From: Anaerolineae bacterium
GTDB taxonomy: Bacteria > Chloroflexota > Anaerolineae > Promineifilales > Promineifilaceae
Assembly: GCA_020848035.1 (NCBI GenBank)
Contig: JADLAX010000054.1
Coordinates: 90,555 to 154,554 of the forward strand
Reading direction: 5' to 3'
DNA length: 64,000 bases
Shown: positions 25,991 to 33,679 of the stretch, piece by piece
How the letters are laid out: each line of letters opens with the position of its first letter
Position numbering within the stretch: position 1 is the first letter of the stretch
Notes under the pieces: generated by a model
Databases searched by the model: none
What the model saw: only the letters and a program-made list of their open reading frames with translations
Told to the model about the DNA's origin: nothing
Position numbers and translations under genes: made by a program

Positions 25991-26608
25991 ATGGTGAACA
26001 CAGCGAAACGCAACGCAATAATTTTTAACCTATCTCTTGTTGGCCTCTGTATATTAAGTTGCGTTTTATTTGCTCAACTCTTTTTTAATGGCTGTATTTG
26101 GTGGGAGTGTGCGCCTGCCCGCTCTTTCGATGTTTTGGATTTAGAACTACCATCACATCTTTTTCCAGACAAAGCCATTTACAATTCGATTCATTTAGAC
26201 GATGACGACAATCCAAAAACACTGCGCTCAAGTGGGCAAACCATCTATTGGGATGGTAGAAAAGGTTTAGCGATTTATATTGTTGATAGGTATGCCACCA
26301 GCAAAAACGCTCTGCAAAACTTTGAGCGCACAAAAGTGTCTTTTTTCTCTAACTGGAATAACTCCATCCTTTGGTATAAACCCGAAGAACTGACTTATGT
26401 TAGTCCTTTAGCGGACAATTTTTTTTGGGGATGTGGATATATAACTCGTAGTGATTATCGTTGTGGGATGGTCGCACAGTACCAAGAATTTTTATTATTT
26501 TTCAATGCGACTATTTCTGAAAAAATGAGCTATGCTGATTTTCAAGGAATAGTGACATTCATCGATGAGAATATTTCAGATCACCTTTATCACAGAAGCG
26601 AGCGTTAG
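25991..26608 (+). CDS. Membrane-anchored protein of unknown function (AT-rich)
   Basis: 205 residues. One N-terminal hydrophobic helix (residues about 10-33) ends near CIWWECAP. It is followed by an extracytoplasmic domain rich in aromatic residues, with YIVDRYA, SFFSNWNNSILWY and a Cys pair (GCGYITRSDYRCG). No family is recognised. Codon use is clearly AT-richer than the neighbours and the gene has no ACGGCCGT. It is followed after 32 bp by the leucine-rich-repeat gene, probably in one operon. Confidence 0.65.
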   Translation: MVNTAKRNAIIFNLSLVGLCILSCVLFAQLFFNGCIWWECAPARSFDVLDLELPSHLFPDKAIYNSIHLDDDDNPKTLRSSGQTIYWDGRKGLAIYIVDRYATSKNALQNFERTKVSFFSNWNNSILWYKPEELTYVSPLADNFFWGCGYITRSDYRCGMVAQYQEFLLFFNATISEKMSYADFQGIVTFIDENISDHLYHRSER

Positions 26609-26640
26609 AATATGCTTTCACTCGTCCATAAGGAAATGAC

Positions 26641-27624
26641 ATGAGTTGGCAAGAACGAATACGGCCAAAGAATAGAAGTGAGGTCGGCTGTTACAGTCTA
26701 GTATTGTCTATTGGCTTCCTTATCGTTTTTGCAGTTGTGCCAGTAATGGGTAAAGCCGTTCTGCTTGGAGCTGTTTTGGCAGGGCTAATTACCATAATAA
26801 TGTACCCAGTATGGCAGGATGTTCGAGCAGCCCATCCAGAAGCAAAGATAACGTTTCTATTAAAGAGCACAGTAAGCCATGTATTCAGGTATTGGCAAAC
26901 AGAAAAGCTCCTGAACTTCCTGAAATCCATTGGAGTACTTGTCGTCGCTCTATTTGCTCTCCAGGGGGTTGGTAGTTTGATAGCCTACCGCCACGCAAGT
27001 GCGCAAATACAAAAAAGTATCGAAGCGGGCATTGCAGGTTATTTTGATCCAACGTTGAGTCACAATAACACATTCTTTCGATTGTCAGCAATCCCACCGG
27101 CAATAGGGGAGTTGAGAGGTATTGAGGAGCTTTATGCAACCCAGCAGCGCATTAGCATCCTTCCACCGGAAGTTGGCAATCTAACAAATTTGACACATCT
27201 GAACTTGTGGCAGAATCACTTAACGAGTTTACCACCTGAAATCAAAAGCCTTCGCCAACTGACCTTCCTCTACTTGGTTGATAACAGGCTCAGAGAACTG
27301 CCTCCTGAAATTGGCTATTTGACCCAATTACAAAGTTTACACTTGGACAGCAATTACCTGACCAGTATTCCGCCAGAAATTGGTCAGTTGTCGAATCTCG
27401 AAGTTTTATACCTTCACGACAACAAACTAACAGAGTTGCCGCCAGAAATAGGAGAATTAACAAACTTACGGGTTTTGGATCTGCGGGACAATGATTTAAC
27501 CACACTTCCTGGTGAGTTAAGCAACCTGCAAAACTTGAAACATTTGTACATCACAGGTAACAAAATCGAAGAAATACCTTTTGAATTGCAGCAGAAATCA
27601 GACCTGGAGATATGGCAAGACTGA
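26641..27624 (+). CDS. Membrane protein with leucine-rich repeats
   Basis: 327 residues. Two hydrophobic helices (about 18-60 and 98-118) are followed by about seven 23-residue leucine-rich repeats from residue 155 to the end, of the LPPEIGxLxxLxxLxLxxN type (for example LPPEIGELTNLRVLDL). Such domains bind proteins. The combination with N-terminal membrane helices suggests a surface or membrane scaffold. AT-rich, without ACGGCCGT. AAGGAAATGAC precedes the ATG. Confidence 0.85.
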   Translation: MSWQERIRPKNRSEVGCYSLVLSIGFLIVFAVVPVMGKAVLLGAVLAGLITIIMYPVWQDVRAAHPEAKITFLLKSTVSHVFRYWQTEKLLNFLKSIGVLVVALFALQGVGSLIAYRHASAQIQKSIEAGIAGYFDPTLSHNNTFFRLSAIPPAIGELRGIEELYATQQRISILPPEVGNLTNLTHLNLWQNHLTSLPPEIKSLRQLTFLYLVDNRLRELPPEIGYLTQLQSLHLDSNYLTSIPPEIGQLSNLEVLYLHDNKLTELPPEIGELTNLRVLDLRDNDLTTLPGELSNLQNLKHLYITGNKIEEIPFELQQKSDLEIWQD

Positions 27625-27738
27625 ATCTAACTGATGCAAATTTGTGCAGCTTCTACTTTGGCACTACCAGAAGCTTATGCAAAACCACTTCAACATGAAG
27701 AGGAAATCACCACTCCAACGCAGCGTCAAGCCAACGAT

Positions 27739-27767
27739 AAAACTGCACACAGATTTTGCAGTTTTTT
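27739..27767 (+). terminator. Rho-independent terminator
   Basis: AAAACTGCA (27739-27747) and TGCAGTTTT (27757-27765) form a 9-bp stem followed by further T residues. It ends the LRR-gene transcript. The remaining spacer to 27971 shows nothing else I can name. Confidence 0.75.
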
Positions 27768-27971
27768 CATATATAGGGAATAGGGCAACAGCACCTGCTG
27801 TCATACCAGAAGTTTGATGCATTTCAATCGGTAACACTGTGATTTGTGAAGAAGATCCAGTATTAGCAATAGTCGGCAGGCAATCACCGCATCAGATGCT
27901 GGGTTTTGAAGCAGGTTCGCAAGTTATCGTAATGATTCTTTACACCATTCTTATACAGTAGGAGAAATAGA

Positions 27972-29111
27972 TTGAATCAAAACACACAAGACTATGTCAA
28001 AACAGAACTAAATGATTTGAGAGACCTAGCCAACACCCTAAAACTTAGCGATTTCAAAGAAGGGCTTTGGTTTAGCAGTTTGCTTAAGCACGCTTTAAGT
28101 ACATACGTGAGCAAGGTAAACGCAGCGTACTTTGTTGAAAAATATCCCAATTTGCCTCGTGACGGCATTGTTGATAGGCGAGTGGCATTAGCCAAAAATT
28201 ACGCTGCCATTGCAGGCGGTCTTAATGCAGGAGCATATTCTACGGCCGTTGCAGCAACAATTGGTTCTGGTGGCGGAGCTTCACCACTTACTGTTCCTGC
28301 GGCAGCAACTAGCTTTTTCATCGATCTCCTATACACCTCGCAGTTGCAATTGAAACTTGCTTATGACCTATCTGTTCTTTACGAACATCCAGTGGATATC
28401 GACGATCCAAACGATCTTCTTGACTTAGTCAAAGTTGCTTTCGGAATAAAAGCTGGAGATACTTTGCAAAATGCTGCATTAAAAATTGCTCCAGAAGCAA
28501 CGCGTGTTGGGGTAAAGGCTCTTGCATCAGGCTCGCGCCTTGCAACGTTGAAAGCATTACCTGTAATTGGAAAACATTTGCTCCAAAGAAATATCATCAA
28601 GTTCTCCATTCCTTTGATAGCAGTGCCGCTGAGCACCGGCATCAACTATTATAGCACTGGGACAATTGCCAAGACGGCTAAACATATCTATCGTCGTCGT
28701 GCAGCTTTGCGTGAAGCAGCAAATACCATTTCTATGGATTTGATCACAGTTCCTCTGCTCGTTTTGCAAGTAATTTACTTGGTGGCTCAAGCTGATGGTG
28801 AAGTGTCGGAAAGTGAAGCCTTATTAATTCAGGAACTTAGCTCATTGTTTTTAGAGTATGATGAAGCGGTATCCGCAGTCCAAGAATTCGAAAAAATGAT
28901 AAACGTTTCAGAGTCAACCATACTGCAACAAATCGCTAGCCAACCACCAGATATCAAGAAGATGCTATTTGAAGTTGCCGTTGTAACCGCAGCATCAGAT
29001 TCTGTGGCTCATAAGATGGAAAATCAGACACTTAAAAAACTTGCTGACGTTTGTGATTGTAAGTTTGATGATACCGCAGTCAAACTTGCTTCAAAACAGT
29101 TTTTTGGCTAG
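27972..29111 (+). CDS. EcsC/TerB-like protein, TTG start
   Basis: 379 residues, starting at a TTG preceded by AGGAG seven bases upstream; no nearby ATG fits better. The N-terminal two thirds (about 20-250) contain amphipathic and hydrophobic helices (AAIAGGLNAGAYSTAVAATIG, split over 78-98) reminiscent of EcsC-family proteins. The C-terminal part (about 260-375) has VAQADGEVSESEALLI, the Asp/Glu signature of TerB-like domains. Such proteins are linked to membrane stress, but no function can be assigned. AT-rich, with a single ACGGCCGT at about 28242. Confidence 0.75.
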   Translation: MNQNTQDYVKTELNDLRDLANTLKLSDFKEGLWFSSLLKHALSTYVSKVNAAYFVEKYPNLPRDGIVDRRVALAKNYAAIAGGLNAGAYSTAVAATIGSGGGASPLTVPAAATSFFIDLLYTSQLQLKLAYDLSVLYEHPVDIDDPNDLLDLVKVAFGIKAGDTLQNAALKIAPEATRVGVKALASGSRLATLKALPVIGKHLLQRNIIKFSIPLIAVPLSTGINYYSTGTIAKTAKHIYRRRAALREAANTISMDLITVPLLVLQVIYLVAQADGEVSESEALLIQELSSLFLEYDEAVSAVQEFEKMINVSESTILQQIASQPPDIKKMLFEVAVVTAASDSVAHKMENQTLKKLADVCDCKFDDTAVKLASKQFFG

Positions 29112-29418
29112 CAGTTTGCAAATAGTGAACGTTAGTGCAAATCCCCGCGCCCCAAAAAAAATCTTACACCTGCCTATCGGCCAATAAAGCAAGTGTTATG
29201 GGGACGAATTGTTGGTGAGGTTGAGGTAGTTTATTGCGTACATCGGTTTGCGCGGAAAAGGTGGGGATGAGAAACGTTCTTTCAGTAAGCAGCAGGCAAA
29301 TATCAGGCGGGTGCCGACTCACGACATTTCCAGCCAACCGCCGGGCGGTAGGGGTTTGTGGGTTTTGTTGGTTTGGTGGAGATAGTTGAAAACGGCCGTA
29401 CAGGAGCCTCCCCTACAC
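29112..29418. other. Gene-less spacer
   Basis: 307 bp with no gene, clear hairpin or recognisable operator. One ACGGCCGT is near 29392, and AGGAG at 29402 is the ribosome site of the following gene. Composition returns to GC-rich in the last 100 bp. Confidence 0.5.
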
Positions 29419-29952
29419 ATGCACATTATACGCCACGCAACTCTAGACGACGCCAAAAGCCTTGCCTTCCTGGCAGAGCAAACCTTCCGGGATACCTTTG
29501 GTCCGGTCAACACGGCCGAAAATATGACCCTGTTCTGCCAGAGCACCTACGGCGAAAGCATCCAAACGGCCGAAATCGCCAACCCCAACATGGTAACATT
29601 GCTGGTAGACAACCAGACGGAACTGATTGGCTACGCCCAGCTGCACTGGGGGGAAGCGCCTGCCTGTGTTTCAGCGGAACAACCCGGCGAAATTCAGCGG
29701 TTCTACATTCTGAGCGGCTGGCATGGCCAAGGCATTGCCCAGCGTTTGATGAACGCCTGCATCGCAGAAATGCAGCAAAAAGGGACGGATGTGGTTTGGC
29801 TCGGCGTCTGGGAAAACAATCCTAAAGCGATTGCATTTTATCAAAAGGTCGGCTTCGTTGCGGTGGGGGAGCACGTTTTTCCGCTGGGCAACGACCCTCA
29901 GCGGGATATTGTCATGGCCAGGCCGGTGGTGGCGGCGGCAGCACTCTCCTGA
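29419..29952 (+). CDS. GNAT-family N-acetyltransferase
   Basis: Acyl-CoA-dependent N-acetyltransferase, 177 residues from the ATG at 29419 (an upstream in-frame ATG at 29386 would add an unsupported leader). The beta4-alpha3 acetyl-CoA loop is present as IQRFYILSGWHGQGIAQRLM, and the C-terminal AIAFYQKVGF motif is typical. The substrate cannot be told. It ends before a hairpin shared with the convergent tyrA. Confidence 0.88.
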   Translation: MHIIRHATLDDAKSLAFLAEQTFRDTFGPVNTAENMTLFCQSTYGESIQTAEIANPNMVTLLVDNQTELIGYAQLHWGEAPACVSAEQPGEIQRFYILSGWHGQGIAQRLMNACIAEMQQKGTDVVWLGVWENNPKAIAFYQKVGFVAVGEHVFPLGNDPQRDIVMARPVVAAAALS

Positions 29953-29966
29953 CGAAGCGTCACGTC

Positions 29967-30005
29967 ACCTGTCTGGTCTTTCAGGTCGTTCCAGACCAGA
30001 CAGGT
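29967..30005. terminator. Bidirectional terminator hairpin
   Basis: ACCTGTCTGGTCT (29967-29979) and AGACCAGACAGGT (29993-30005) form a perfect 13-bp stem with TTTTC after it, between convergent genes. A second copy of the left arm occurs about 105 bp on, at 30074-30090, close to the tyrA stop, so the element may be a mobile-like mini-repeat. Confidence 0.7.
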
Positions 30006-30096
30006 TTTCAATCCAATTGCGCAAGCCAGCTGCCTGGCAAAACGACGTTACTTCATAGTCGAGCCGCTCCGTAAACCTGTCTGGTCTTTCAAGTCG

Positions 30097-30975
30097 TTAC
30101 GTATCTTTCTTTGCCTGCCGATACGCCCAATACGCCTGTTGCGTTTCAGTGAGCCACTGTAAAAGCGCCGCTTCATCGTTGGCAGCGATGAGAGCGGCCA
30201 CGGCGGCCAGCTGAGTTTGATACTGAGCGATCTGTTGGAGAACGGCCGTTTTATTCGTCAGCAAAATGTCCAGCATCATCCGGGGATCGGTGCCAGATAC
30301 CCGCGACGTGTCGCGAAAGCCAGACGAGCTGACGGGCCAGAGTCGTTCATCGCCCAGCTGAGCCGCATTGCGCATGAGCGCCGCCGCCACCATGTACGGC
30401 AGATGGCTCACCACGGCCACCATGTTGTCGTGCAGCGCAGGCGGTAAAAACAGCGGATTGGCCCCCAGATCGGCCACCAGCTGGTGCGCCATCGCTTCCA
30501 GGTGCGGCGTGGTGCGCTGCGTCGGGCACAAAATGAACGTTTGCTGGCGGAACAGATCCGGCGTGGCCGCGCCAAAACCGGCCACCTCTTTGCCACACAT
30601 CGGATGACCACCAATGGCTTGAAATGTATCCGGCAGGCTGTCCATCGCCTGGCAAATGTCGGTTTTGCTGCTGCCCAGGTCCAGCACCAGGCAGCCGTCG
30701 GGGCGCAGTTGGGGCAGCTGGTGCAGCACACTCACAATGGTGCGCACCGGCGTGGCCAGCACTACCAAATCGGCGTTTTGCACGCCCAGCGCCAGGTCAT
30801 CGCTCACCACATCGGCGATGCGCCCGGCGGCGGCGCGGGTTTTGGGATTGCTGTCGACAATGGTGAGGTGAAACGGCCGTTGCGGAATGGCCAACCGCCG
30901 CGCCAGACGTAAAGCCAACGCCAGCGAACCACCCATCAAGCCCAATCCCACCACACAAATTCGTTCCACGTGCAT
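30097..30975 (-). CDS. tyrA: Prephenate dehydrogenase
   Basis: NAD(P)-dependent oxidative decarboxylation of prephenate to 4-hydroxyphenylpyruvate in tyrosine synthesis. 292 residues from the ATG that opens with the Rossmann motif VVGLGLMGGSLA. Also seen are DLGSSK, the signature GGHPMCGKEVAGF, and a helical C-terminal dimerisation domain. A longer reading from a GTG at 31053 would add residues coded by a spacer repeat and is less likely. It appears to stand alone; no other aromatic-pathway gene is in the window. Confidence 0.93.
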   Translation of the reverse strand: MHVERICVVGLGLMGGSLALALRLARRLAIPQRPFHLTIVDSNPKTRAAAGRIADVVSDDLALGVQNADLVVLATPVRTIVSVLHQLPQLRPDGCLVLDLGSSKTDICQAMDSLPDTFQAIGGHPMCGKEVAGFGAATPDLFRQQTFILCPTQRTTPHLEAMAHQLVADLGANPLFLPPALHDNMVAVVSHLPYMVAAALMRNAAQLGDERLWPVSSSGFRDTSRVSGTDPRMMLDILLTNKTAVLQQIAQYQTQLAAVAALIAANDEAALLQWLTETQQAYWAYRQAKKDT

Positions 30976-31024
30976 AGCCGGAATTATACCGGCAAATTCT
31001 GCCCCTGCCCTCGTGAGAGAAAAA

Positions 31025-31100
31025 CACGAATGCGACGAATGAACGAATAGCACGAATTTTTATCTTATTCGTCCTATTTGTCTATTCGCATGATTCGTGA
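31025..31100. repeat. Dispersed GAATAGCACGAAT-type inverted element
   Basis: The spacer upstream of tyrA holds CGAATAGCACGAAT and related words mirrored by ATTCGTCCTATT and CTATTCGCATGATTCG. The result is an imperfect hairpin of a kind common in bacterial spacers. It is a further spacer class distinct from those at 22190 and 23247. Confidence 0.5.
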
Positions 31101-31133
31101 TGAAAGGCAGTGTAAGTGGCAAAATTAAGGGGG

Positions 31134-31613
31134 TTACGGCCGTTCACCGGCCAGTTGAAGCGCTTTATCTAGCAGATTTGGACTGTAGTGAAGTGAGGAA
31201 AGGCGCAAAATCTCGACCAAAGGGCCAATTTCGCGCACTAAATTTTGCTGCTTCGCCAACAGCAAAATGCCCAAGGCCCCAACACAGCGAATCTCATTCG
31301 ATTCGGCGATAGCTCTGGCACGTCGGTCATCAATCAACAAATAATCCGCCGCCAGATTTTTGTACAAGAGCATGGCCTCAATTTCTCCGCGACCCAAGCC
31401 GCCAGCCGCTAACAAAAATTGCATGCTATCGACTGCGACCACCCGTTTCTTAAGAAAGTTAGCCAAAGATTCTGCTTCCGATTTGCCAGAAACAGTCACC
31501 TCATCGTAAACCGCTTGCGGAACCTTTACATCATCATAAAGGGCGGTGAGAAATTCGAGTGCGTCACATGCGGCCAGGGCTACCAGGGCGGAACTGTCGG
31601 CAACAATTAACAT
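31134..31613 (-). CDS. PIN-domain toxin (DUF3368)
   Basis: Probable ribonuclease toxin of a type II toxin-antitoxin pair. 159 residues. The PIN acidic residues appear in VADSSALVALA (Asp6), in GRGEIEA (Glu near residue 75) and in LLIDDRRAR (Asp near residue 95). It is separated by one base from the upstream antitoxin-like gene, the usual antitoxin-first order. The RNA target is unknown. Confidence 0.85.
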   Translation of the reverse strand: MLIVADSSALVALAACDALEFLTALYDDVKVPQAVYDEVTVSGKSEAESLANFLKKRVVAVDSMQFLLAAGGLGRGEIEAMLLYKNLAADYLLIDDRRARAIAESNEIRCVGALGILLLAKQQNLVREIGPLVEILRLSSLHYSPNLLDKALQLAGERP

Positions 31614-31614
31614 C

Positions 31615-31866
31615 TTAATTCTTGGTCAGTTGTTGAAAATCGGCTTCTAATTCTTCGGCCGTTTGCGTTTTTAGCGGGATACCTTCACGTTTGAGCAATG
31701 CCAGAAAAACGTAGCGGTCCACACCGGCTAACTCGCAGGCAGCGCCAATGGACAGCTCACCCGATTGGTACATGCCCAGCGCCGCGTAAAGCCGAATTTT
31801 CGCGGCAGCACGCTCTGGCGAGTCCGCTATAAATTGGGAGGATGGCAATGTGATTATCACTTCCAT
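31615..31866 (-). CDS. UPF0175-family antitoxin
   Basis: 83 residues with the UPF0175 pattern: an N-terminal beta strand, a helix KIRLYAALGMYQSGELSIGA and the HTH-like AACELAGVDRYVFLALL. UPF0175 proteins commonly precede DUF3368 PIN proteins as antitoxins. AGAAAAAGAAATGG is a weak ribosome site. It probably represses its own promoter in 31867-31972 (family expectation). Confidence 0.85.
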   Translation of the reverse strand: MEVIITLPSSQFIADSPERAAAKIRLYAALGMYQSGELSIGAACELAGVDRYVFLALLKREGIPLKTQTAEELEADFQQLTKN

Positions 31867-31972
31867 TTCTTTTTCTCCAGCCTGTCCTTAAACGATCAAA
31901 CACGGATAGTATTGCCCAACATTATAAACTGGGGTGATTTAAACACAAACAGGTCAAGGGCCGCAGCTGTCG

Positions 31973-33679
31973 TTACATCAGGGGCAAAATCAGGGCCGAT
32001 GGGTGATTGGAATCGTGGTAGATGGTTTGGTGGGCGATGCGCATGGCGGTGCCGTGCATGACGGGTTCGCCGGTGCCCAGGTTGCGGCTGAGGCGGGGGT
32101 GAGCGCCGCTGGAGACCTGCAAGCGCAGCCGGTGACCGGGCAGGAAACGATAGGCGGTAGCGGTCATGTCCACTTCGACCAGCAGACTGCCGTCTGGCTG
32201 CGGTTCGCCGCGCCCTGGCTGAACACGGAAGAGGCCGTCGCAGACGTTGAGAGAACGGCCGTCTTCCCCCACATCGCACAAACGGCTGTAAAAATCGGTG
32301 TGTTCCAGGCTGGAGCGTACGAACAGCCGCAGCCGCACGGGGCCAATAACCGTCAGCGGTTCGCTGAGCGGTTCCGTGGTGTAGGTCAGGACGTCGGGGC
32401 GAGCTTCCAGCGGGCGGTTGTCCACCCGGCCCGCCTCAATGGAAAGCAGCGCACCGCCCAGGTTGGGCGTGGGATCGGCCGGATCATAGCGGTATTGGTC
32501 TGGGGTTGACCCGCCAGGCGGTTCCGTCGTGGCCAACTGGCCCAGCGCCTGGAGGTAAAATGGCGCTTCCTGGGCCGGGGGCGGCCACGCTTCGTAATCC
32601 AGCCATTGGTCGGCTTCTTGCAGGTAAACACGGACCGGCAACGGCCGTATCGCCCCCGCTTCCCCCTTCAATTTGGCGGCAAACCAATCCAGCCCTTCCC
32701 GCACGGCGGCAATCATGCCCTGCTGGTCCATGTGGGTCCACGGGCCGATGGTGAGGTAAGGCGTATGCCCGGCGGCGCGCAGGGCGGCATAATCGGCCAG
32801 CTGGCCCTGGAGAAAAATATCGTACCAGCCCGCGACCAGGTGCAGCGGCACGGCCACCTCTGGCACCTTGCGCCGCAAATCCACCGCCTGCCAATACGGA
32901 TCATCGGGCTGGTAATGCCGCGCCCAGGTCTGGTAAAAATCTTGCGCGTGGCCCAGTACGGCCGTATCGGCCGCAGCGAGTGGCAGATGGTTCCAACCGA
33001 CGGCCACCCGCTTGTTTTGCTCGGGGGCATAGTAAGACAGCGCCATTTTTTGCCAGACCGGCAGCGATGAATCCATCATCGCCTCCAGCAGCAAAATCCA
33101 GCGCAGCGTCTGGTCCAGCCACATGAAACCCTGGTCGGTTGGCCCGCCCAGGTTTGCCTGGGTCACGGCGGGCAGCATGGCGTGCAGGTGTGGGGTGCCC
33201 GTCGTCGCGGCCGCCCATTGGACAAAGCCCACGTAACTTTGGCCCCACATGCCGCAACGGCCGTTGCTCCACGGCTGCTCCGCAATCCAGGCCAACGTGG
33301 CGGCGCCGTCGGCGGCTTCGTGCACGTACGGTTCAAAGTGACCTTCGGCGCCAAACCGGCCGCGCACATCTTGCGCCACCACGTTAAAGCCGCGCTCGGC
33401 AAAGAGGGTGGCAAAAAAATGGTTGATGTTGGTACGGCCGTATGGCGTACGCATCAGCACCGTCGGCGCAGGCGTTTTGCCAGCGGGGTGGTACACATCG
33501 GCCACCAACCGGACGCCATCGGGCATGGGGATGTGAATACCTGGCTCCCGGATCACGCCGTTTTGCGGTGGGGGCAGCTTTAACAGCCGGGCCATCAGCT
33601 GCCGCCGGTTCAGGTAGAGGGTGCCGCCCAGGGCCGCCACCGCTGCCAGGCCTAACCACTTTGTTAAGGCGTTTGCCAT
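31973..33679 (-). CDS. CocE/NonD (X-Pro dipeptidyl-peptidase) family hydrolase
   Basis: 568-residue serine hydrolase. An N-terminal hydrophobic segment (about 8-22) may anchor it to the membrane. The alpha/beta-hydrolase part carries the nucleophile in GMWGQSYVGF (Ser near residue 148), the acid region in GWYDIFLQ and the His in IGPWTHMDQ. A C-terminal jelly-roll domain (PepX_C) runs from about 350, including HRLRLQVSSGAHPRLSRN. The substrate could be an ester or a proline-containing peptide. Its start overlaps the kinase gene's end by 16 nt, so the two are translationally coupled. Confidence 0.9.
   Translation of the reverse strand: MANALTKWLGLAAVAALGGTLYLNRRQLMARLLKLPPPQNGVIREPGIHIPMPDGVRLVADVYHPAGKTPAPTVLMRTPYGRTNINHFFATLFAERGFNVVAQDVRGRFGAEGHFEPYVHEAADGAATLAWIAEQPWSNGRCGMWGQSYVGFVQWAAATTGTPHLHAMLPAVTQANLGGPTDQGFMWLDQTLRWILLLEAMMDSSLPVWQKMALSYYAPEQNKRVAVGWNHLPLAAADTAVLGHAQDFYQTWARHYQPDDPYWQAVDLRRKVPEVAVPLHLVAGWYDIFLQGQLADYAALRAAGHTPYLTIGPWTHMDQQGMIAAVREGLDWFAAKLKGEAGAIRPLPVRVYLQEADQWLDYEAWPPPAQEAPFYLQALGQLATTEPPGGSTPDQYRYDPADPTPNLGGALLSIEAGRVDNRPLEARPDVLTYTTEPLSEPLTVIGPVRLRLFVRSSLEHTDFYSRLCDVGEDGRSLNVCDGLFRVQPGRGEPQPDGSLLVEVDMTATAYRFLPGHRLRLQVSSGAHPRLSRNLGTGEPVMHGTAMRIAHQTIYHDSNHPSALILPLM

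Noticed and set aside
29319..29546. 75-codon minus-strand frame before the GNAT gene
   Set aside because: Overlaps the GNAT start antisense and has no ribosome site or conserved pattern.
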